64,000 bases of DNA from Acanthosepion esculentum (lineage: Eukaryota; Mollusca; Cephalopoda; Sepiida; Sepiidae). The stretch is taken from NCBI GenBank assembly GCA_964036315.1, contig OZ038498.1:13638466-13702465 (forward strand), given 5' to 3'. The translations under genes and the position numbers were made by a program. Of this stretch, positions 57,736 to 64,000 are shown in pieces; position 1 is the stretch's first letter; the number at the start of each line of letters is the position of its first letter. The notes below the pieces were generated by a model. That model was not told the origin of the DNA, ran no database searches, and saw only the letters and a program-made list of their open reading frames with translations.

Positions 57736-57741
57736 TGTAAC

Positions 57742-58029
57742 TGTTGTGTAGGATCCACCTAATCTGCATAGGTGACTACCAACTATATAAATAATGGTTG
57801 GTACCGGAAGACGGGGAGAGAGGAATCACGAGATCCAACTAGAGACTCTGATCGACTGCGACTAGTCAACACATTCTCCAGGAACGTCTTCCCAGAAATA
57901 TACAGAAATACTATATGTACTTATTGTGTACACTTTCTTGTTATAATACATTCTTGTTCTAAGTACATTTTGTGTTGCATTATTATTCCATGCATTAGGC
58001 GAGATTCAACAATGAGTCAAGACTCAACA
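57742..58029 (+). mobile_element. Short solo LTR, 5-bp TSD
   Basis: 288 bp starting TGTTGTGTAG and ending AGACTCAACA (TG..CA, TGTTG/CAACA ends), with GTAAC on both sides (57737-57741, 58030-58034). A TATA box (ACTATATAAATAATGG, near 57782) lies about 45 bp in, as expected for a plus-strand LTR promoter. No internal region. Family unknown. Confidence 0.72.
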
Positions 58030-58082
58030 GTAACTGATTTGAAATTTCTGTTTTTCAGAAAATTTAACTTACAAGAGGCAAA

Positions 58083-58135
58083 AAGGTTCGATTCCTGCCG
58101 GAGAACACAGGTTCGATTCCTGCTGGAGAGCACAT
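58083..58135 (+). repeat. Duplicated tRNA B-box-like segment
   Basis: AGGTTCGATTCCTGCCGGAG and AGGTTCGATTCCTGCTGGAG lie 26 bp apart and match the T-arm side of the tRNA-like unit at 50600-50620. They are the remnant of a SINE of that family. Confidence 0.55.
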
Positions 58136-58139
58136 TTTT

Positions 58140-59548
58140 TTTTATTGAGATTTCTTGAATACACATCAGATTTCTCGAATATTGCGTTTTGATCGTGTGG
58201 AAAAACATAAAGACATATCAAAAACGCTGTTTAGTTTCATTGTAAAAAAAAAGAAAGAAAAAAATTCCCTTTTGTTGACAAGAAAGATAAGAAAAAGGAA
58301 AAGCTTTGAAATTTCTAGAAAATTTACAACAGGCAAAAATTGTTGAACTGTACAAAAAGAAAGGGAACATGCGCTAAGTTTGAATTGATTTCGCATGTTA
58401 ATGTTTTACAATAAAATTCATATTAATCAATCGATACGTTGAGACACACTTATATTTTTATCGGCATAAATGTTTTGAATTCGAGCTTAAAATAAGTATC
58501 TATATTAAAACGATTGATGATAACTTGTTTTGGTCCTGTCTGGTTTTAATTAGGCTTAAGGAGAATGTCCGTATATACATAAATCCAAAAGATATGAAAA
58601 TATATATTTAATTAACACGATATCCCATTTATCTTAATAAATTACAGTAGAAACCCTAAATATAACCCCTCATATCCGGTCTTTGTAACCAGTTCCTCAT
58701 ATCCAGAAGGCCTTCTTAGTCCAATTGTCAGGGAGTCTAGAGTAATAACTTAATACAATATAGTCTCATTTTAACATCATATGTAAGATAGTATAATAAT
58801 ATATTGATTCTTTTAGTTTTCTACTGGTTTCAGCTGGATTTTACTTGATTCAATTTGTTCAAATAACAAAACCAATGAAGCGTTTGCACTGATCCAATCT
58901 CGTTAAAAACATTTAATATAATATTCATTTAAATATCAATGAAATAAAAAATATCCTATAATTAACTGTGCAATATCCAAAGTTATCGCATATTCGCTTA
59001 CAGCAACACCTCAAAACGATATCACTTTTTGCTAATGGAAAACTCGCAATAATTACCTTCTAAAAAAAAGATAAACTCCTAAACAAAAGGTCATAAATCA
59101 TTTCCAAATAGAGACATGAAAACAAATTCCAATTACCCTCCCTACAACCAGATCATGGCCAAAAAGATTAAATAAAGTCCCACGAACTAAATCTAATAAA
59201 CTTTAAACTACCAAATACTAAGACAGGCCCAAAGAAAGAAAAATATGCAAAATAAATAAATAAACGAAATATATAGAATAATAATGAAATAAGCAACCTA
59301 GAAGTTATTGCCATAAATAACCTTAAATTATTTTACATACACACTTACCCCAACCACCCAACCAGCATAAATAAGCAATATAGAAGCCATGACCATAAAT
59401 AAAGCTCAGCTTTAGTCAAAAAAACAAAAGAACAGAGAAGGACTGGTCTCCTCCTTTCACTTAATTCTCCAAGGACCTAGCTATACAGTCAGCTAAGAGA
59501 ATAGTGGCACTTGCTCTGAAAATCTCATACAGTAATTATGAAGTGTTG

Positions 59549-59550
<2 letters not shown>
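58140..59550. other. Unassigned AT-rich sequence
   Basis: Nothing recognised. Opposed 63-76-codon frames at 58155-58396 lack a domain. Confidence 0.5.

Positions 59551-59554
<4 letters not shown>

Positions 59555-59612
<58 letters not shown>
59555..59612. repeat. (TA)n microsatellite
   Basis: About 28 TA units. Confidence 0.95.
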
Positions 59613-59617
<5 letters not shown>

Positions 59618-59687
59618 GAAACTATAACACTGGCGGTGTGAAAAAACAGATAATCAATTTACAAAAAAAAAATTAAACAAACGGATA

Positions 59688-60476
59688 CCGTCCTGGGTAA
59701 GACGATAAACTACGTCCAACAGCAAGGCCTCTGATCTGATCAGGAGGTTTCGAGGAGCGTGGAACAACCTCTGGTGTTCCCGGGTCCATCCTGACCCGGG
59801 GTGATAGCGCCTGTTAGGGTCCCAGTAATGGACAAATAGTTAACACCCAAACTGGTGTAAAAATAGGTTTTAATACCAGAAATACTTTGTAATAAAAAAA
59901 AAATTATTACCAGTAATATTTTTTGAAAGGAAAAAATTATTATCACCAATACTTTTTAAAAAATACCAGCAATACAAACAGCTATACATTCTTTGGAAAA
60001 AAAAATATTACCAGCTATAGATTTCTTCAAGGAAAAATATTCCCAGAAATAGATTTAGATAGATTTACCAGCAATAAAAATTTTGTCGACTTTAAATAAC
60101 TCATTGAGGTTGATATGCCGTAAAACAAAATAAACCAAACCAATCTAAAGCAAAGAATATATATTCTATTCATACGAATCTATCCTAAAAATGTTGTCGG
60201 TATTAAATAACCCATTGAGGTTGATATGCCGTAAAACAAAATAAACCAAACCAATCTAAACCAAAGAATATATATTCTATTCATACGAATCTATCCTAAA
60301 AATGTTGTCGGTATTAAATAACCCATTGAGGTTGATATGCCGTAAAACAAAATATACCAAACCAATCTAAACCAAAGATTACATATTCTATTCATGCGAA
60401 TCTATCCTAAAAATGTTGTCAGCATTAAATAAACCATTGTGGTGTTGATATGCCGTAAAACAAAACAAACCAAACC
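59688..60476 (+). mobile_element. Family X copy 4, 13-bp TSD, four ~111-bp tail units
   Basis: 789 bp between perfect duplications AAACAAACGGATA (59675-59687, 60477-60489). One 5' monomer (GGGTAAGACGATAAACTACG), the family body (CGAGGAGCGTGGAACAACCT, CCATCCTGACCCGGGGTGAT, GACAAATAGTTAACACCC), a few TACCAGCAATA-type repeats, then four tail units. Here the unit is ~111 bp because it carries an extra AAAGAATATATATTCTATTC segment absent from copy 2. It ends in AACCAAACC-rich sequence. Confidence 0.85.
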
Positions 60477-60614
60477 AAACAAACGGATATTTGTGAAAAA
60501 AATTCAATAAAAAAGAAAAGGCAAAAAACATCAGTACAGATTGAAAAGAAAATCAACCAACACCGCAATGTCTAGCCAAAAGATAAATACACCGACAGAG
60601 TACCTAAGTATTTT

Positions 60615-60615
<1 letters not shown>

Positions 60616-60675
<60 letters not shown>
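60616..60675. repeat. (TA)n microsatellite
   Basis: About 29 TA units. Confidence 0.95.
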
Positions 60676-60678
<3 letters not shown>

Positions 60679-60679
60679 G

Positions 60680-61575
60680 GTGATTTGAATGCGGTCTATC
60701 TGTTTGAAAAGACCCCAAGAACTATCGAATGAGTTTTATTCTTTCTTTTCTTTTTATTTCATTTGAAATGTTACCCTTGTTGCAAAATACCAATCGCGTT
60801 TTCAAATTTGCGCTTGACTTAAAAGATTTTACCAGTGTGAAAGTTCACCATTGATGAGGTGAAAAGAGAGAAATAAATAGTTGATTGAATAATAATGGTA
60901 GTAACGAATGAATAAAATTATTGCTTCTTTATGGTATTATTCGTACAACAAATTGAGGTTACGGTAAGTTCCTCGTGTTGGTGAGATTTCACTTGGTGAA
61001 GATAACATGACCGGGGGAGTACACCCCACATACTGGTAGAACGTGGTGAAGTTGCAAGTTTGTGAAAATCCTGATGAAAAAACAGTGATAATGATCTAAG
61101 TTAGACATCGCTATTTGAAGCTAGTGATAGATAAACTGATAGAGATGTTTATTTGAGAGATGCTCGCGAAAATAAATGCTGTCTCTCCATTTTGGCACGT
61201 CTTTTATAAGGATAAAATTAATCTTGCAGAAGATTATATATTGCGCCATGCGCTGTTTGCACAAAACATTAATACGCTAGGATCTTCTTAAAATAAAATA
61301 AAAACTTGTTTGGCGTTGTCAGTTAGTCCGAATCCTACATAATGAAAACTTACACTGCAAACATTCGAAAACAATCAATAAATGGCAGTAAGATACTTTT
61401 GTCAGTTTTTTTTTTTTTTCATTGAAAAAACAGAAAAATATGCTACATCGTAGTCAAAGATGTAAGGTGAATTTTGTAAAAAATGTTTAAATGTTTTTGT
61501 AAGATGTAAGGTGGATTTTGTTAATACATTTTCAATATAAAAGTTTTCAGGTTTTTACTTTGGTTATTGTATTTG
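60680..61575. other. Unassigned sequence
   Basis: GTTCACCATTGATGAGGTGA at 60848-60867 resembles helix I plus core one of the hammerhead, but no helix II or GAAA context follows properly. No gene. Confidence 0.4.
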
Positions 61576-61582
61576 TCTGTGG

Positions 61583-62790
61583 GCGGACATTTGGCCGACT
61601 GACATTTGGCCGACAGACATTTGATCGAAAGGACATTTGGCCGACGGACATTTCACCGAAAAAGTACAAGTAAAAATGGTATCAAGCAATACTTTAATTA
61701 TTTTAATAAGCAGTATTATAAGGTAGAATAGGACTAATAATTACCACTGAATTTCAAGTGATTAAATTACTAAATCTAAATTTAAAAGTTTTCTTATTTC
61801 AATATTTGTTTATTGAAATTAGTATTTTTTTTTAATTTGAGTGTTTTTGGGTAAAAAGTAGCAGCTAATTATTTAAATTCGTATTTAACTGTAAGATAAA
61901 AGTTAATTCATCCCCTTAAGATAATGATCATTAAAAGCGAAATTGAAAGATTTTTCATATCGTAAAAGCTTAAGATTTTTGCTGTAGTAAAATGTGCTTT
62001 TTCTCAAAATACTTATCATCTTATAGTAATATTTGAAGTAAAATATAATATATACCGAATAGATTTTTTTAAAGCCTGTCAAAGAAAAAACGAAAAATTA
62101 ATACATTAAATAAATATAAATATATTACGATAAATAGTGTGACATACATGTAAGTACACCACTATATTTTCGGCTAAATGTCCATTCAGATAAATGTCCG
62201 TTGGCCAAATGTCTGTTCGGTAAAATGTCACCCAGCCAAATGCCCCTCAGCCAAATGTCACCCAGCCAAATGTCCCTCAGCCAAATGTCCCTCAGCCAAA
62301 TGCCCCTCAGCCAAATGTCTCTCAGCCAAATGTCACCCAGCCAAATGTCCCTCAGCCAAATGTCACCCAGCCAAATGTCACCCTTCCAAATGTGCCTCAG
62401 CCAAATGTGCCTCAGCCAAATGTCCCTCAGCCAAATGTCCCTCAGCCAAATGTCACCCAGCCAAATGTGCCTCAGCCAAATGTCCCTCAGCCAAATGTCA
62501 CCCAGCCAAATGTCACCCTTCCAAATGTCCCTCAGCCAAATGTCACTCAGCCAAATGTCACCCAGCCAAATGTGCCTCAGCCAAATGTGCCTCAGCCAAA
62601 TGTGCCTCAGCCAAATGTCCCTCAGCCAAATGTCCCTCAGCCAAATGTCACCCTTCCAAATGTCACCCTTCCAAATGTGCCTCAGCCAAATGTCCCTCAG
62701 CCAAATGTCCCTCAGCCAAATGTCACTCAGCCAAATGTCACCCAGCCAAATGTCACCCAGCCAAATGTCCCTCAGCCAAATGTCCGAGTA
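61583..62790. mobile_element. 15-bp monomer arrays in inverted orientation around a ~500-bp core
   Basis: Left: about five monomers of GGACATTTGGCCGAC (61583-61665). Right: about 40 monomers of CCAAATGTCCCTCAG (62170-62790), the reverse complement of the same motif with CTGAG for CCGAC. The core 61670-62165 is AT-rich with no ORF. The plan resembles a non-autonomous DNA transposon with subterminal repeats, of which the right set has expanded. Frames across the right array (PSAKC, LSQMS, PQPNV; DIWLR on minus) are repeat translations. Confidence 0.65.
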
Positions 62791-62794
62791 CCAT

Positions 62795-63625
62795 CCACTC
62801 CTGAAATTGATGATCATGACCTAATTTTGGCTAAAAAAATTAATTTTGGCCCAAAGTATTGCTGAGACACTAGAAATATCCGGGGCATTGGATGCCATCG
62901 ACCAAATTGGTGTTGTTATACTCTGCTTCAGATTAGACCTCTTCCTCATTCATTCCATACCGAAACCTGCCAGGTGGATGTGAACGCTATGAATGCAAAA
63001 TGAAAAATAACAATGTTGCTCTCTGCACCGGAGCTCCAAGCATCCCACTCACAAATCCTAAAAAATATTAAATAAAATTTAAATGTTGGGGGCAACCATG
63101 AACATTGCCACTAAAGCAAAAGCATGACAAAAGGTACTGAGTTGTGTATCCACCATGACTGCATAAAAGGACCTGCTTAGTGACACTCAAAGCAGTACAC
63201 AATTCCACGGTGACCTCTCGGTCAACCAACCCAACACAAGCCTCACTTGTGCCTCACCAGTAATACTTTGTCGTTTCCGTTTCGTACTCTTGCAACCCTA
63301 TGTAGTATATAATAGTCTCAAAATGTTTAAATAACAACCAGAAGCAATACTGAGTTGACATCTCCAAGCATCTTCCGTGATTTGATGATAAATATTATGG
63401 ATGACATATCAAAATATTGATGAGACATGTTTACGCCACTATGATTAGCATTAGAAAGGAACATCCCTGTAATGATGGAATTTGGGTACCCCATAGTCCC
63501 AAAGGACATGGCCAGAAGGAAGAAGGAAGGTATTTTGATGACTATCTTCAAAATGGCCAAACTATTAATGAAGAATACTAATCTAACTTGTACTAATTAA
63601 TGGCAGCACTGAAAGAAAAACATTT
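62795..63625. other. Unassigned sequence
   Basis: Less repetitive. Frames up to 77 codons, no domain. No gene call. Confidence 0.45.
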
Positions 63626-63633
63626 CTATTCGG

Positions 63634-63660
63634 TTAATGTCCGTCGGCCAAATGTTCGAG
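63634..63660. repeat. Isolated 15-bp monomers (right orientation)
   Basis: AATGTCCGTCGGCCAAATGTTCGAGTA-like end, shown here in two parts: AATGTCCGTCGGCC and AAATGTTCGAGTAAC. It ends the same way as the array at 62785 (AAATGTCCGAGTACC). Confidence 0.7.
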
Positions 63661-63764
63661 TAACATATTTGCCTCTTCTCTGGAAAATGTTTTGTCTAAT
63701 AAGACGAGGATTATGTTTGGTTGTCATTTAATGCGTGAAACGGTTTGGCGTCTACAGTATCACG

Positions 63765-63840
63765 ATGGTGAGTAAACTTGTCTGAATCAAACCAATTCAC
63801 GTGTGTAAAGAGTTCGATTCTCACTGGGGGATCCTCAAAA
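63765..63840 (+). mobile_element. tRNA-derived SINE remnant
   Basis: GATGGTGAGTAAACTTGTCT (A-box region, degenerate) and GAGTTCGATTCTCACTGGGG (B-box region). Old relative of the SINE at 40604-40734. Confidence 0.5.
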
Positions 63841-63844
63841 TATT

Positions 63845-64000
63845 TTTGCAATTATCATTTATAACTGCGATATAAGCATTTATTTAACTGAAATTTTTCA
63901 TTTATAACCAAAAGTAGAACTGAAAAAAATTCACGGAAGTGAGTTGGTGCTTTGCAATAAAATGTATCTTTAATGCAATTAAAATTCTCTGCTATTTCAG
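63845..64000. other. Unassigned AT-rich sequence
   Basis: Nothing recognised up to the window edge. Confidence 0.5.

Noticed and set aside
60848..60890. Third hammerhead (GTTCACCATTGATGAGGTGA)
   Set aside because: Resembles helix I and core one, but there is no helix II stem and no properly placed GAAA or cleavage triplet.
62125..62865. Overlapping long frames on both strands (PSAKC, LSQMS, PQPNV, DIWLR)
   Set aside because: All are translations of one 15-bp satellite; three plus frames and one minus frame cannot all be real and none has a domain.

Overview
What it is. The window reads as intergenic or intronic DNA from a large, AT-rich, repeat-saturated animal genome. No host protein-coding gene could be supported. 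The best guess is a mollusc, probably a cephalopod such as an octopus: there are several tRNA-derived SINE families, a decayed 5S rRNA-like sequence of invertebrate type, Jockey-like, R2-like, Penelope-like, Ty3/Gypsy, Tc1, hAT and Helitron remnants together, and kilobases of tetranucleotide satellite. The species call is inference. Nearly every long open frame is either a stop-free translation of a tandem repeat or a fragment of a dead transposon.

Layout. 1-1128 is a (TA)n array. 1.7-3.5 kb holds a LINE 3' end, a composite 5S-tRNA SINE and another tRNA-like SINE. 4.4-7.2 kb holds the first copy of a SINE-like family with inverted ends (here family Y), an RTE-like RT tail and an internally deleted Tc1 element. 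8.5-11.7 kb is a compound GATA satellite; two smaller ones with different spacers lie at 16.3-16.6 and 19.0-19.5 kb. 20.0-22.7 kb holds a Helitron 5' end and an R2-like ORF split by a hAT MITE. 23.2-30.1 kb holds Y copies 3-5, a Penelope-like GIY-YIG fragment and a Tc1 MITE. 30.8-37.2 kb is a mosaic of Jockey-like and Gypsy fragments with a nested copy of a second unusual retroposed family (here family X). 38.2-40.1 kb has minisatellites. 40.6-43.2 kb has a SINE with target-site duplications (TSDs), a Helitron 3' end, a solo LTR and a complete hammerhead ribozyme. 43.2-50.7 kb has Jockey, Y, SINE, hAT and X copies and two palindromic elements. 51.2-52.2 kb is a 27-bp satellite. 53-58 kb has hAT, R2-like and Jockey fragments, a SINE, a partial Tc1 copy, a decayed hammerhead and a second solo LTR. 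59.7-60.5 kb is another X copy. 61.6-62.8 kb carries inverted arrays of a 15-bp monomer.

Most notable. (1) Family Y: a tRNA-like core flanked on both sides by the same tail in opposite orientation, with a hammerhead-like CTGAAGA...GAAA motif. Five of six copies have perfect 10-12 bp TSDs at the outer edges, so the inverted structure moves as one unit; one copy abuts a Penelope-like endonuclease. (2) A type-I hammerhead ribozyme at 43079-43144 with all core residues and three helices. (3) Family X: retroposed with 13- and 19-bp TSDs, with no Pol III boxes seen and a 3' tail that grows from 0 to about 16 tandem units. (4) A 5S-tRNA composite SINE. All alignments were made by eye.
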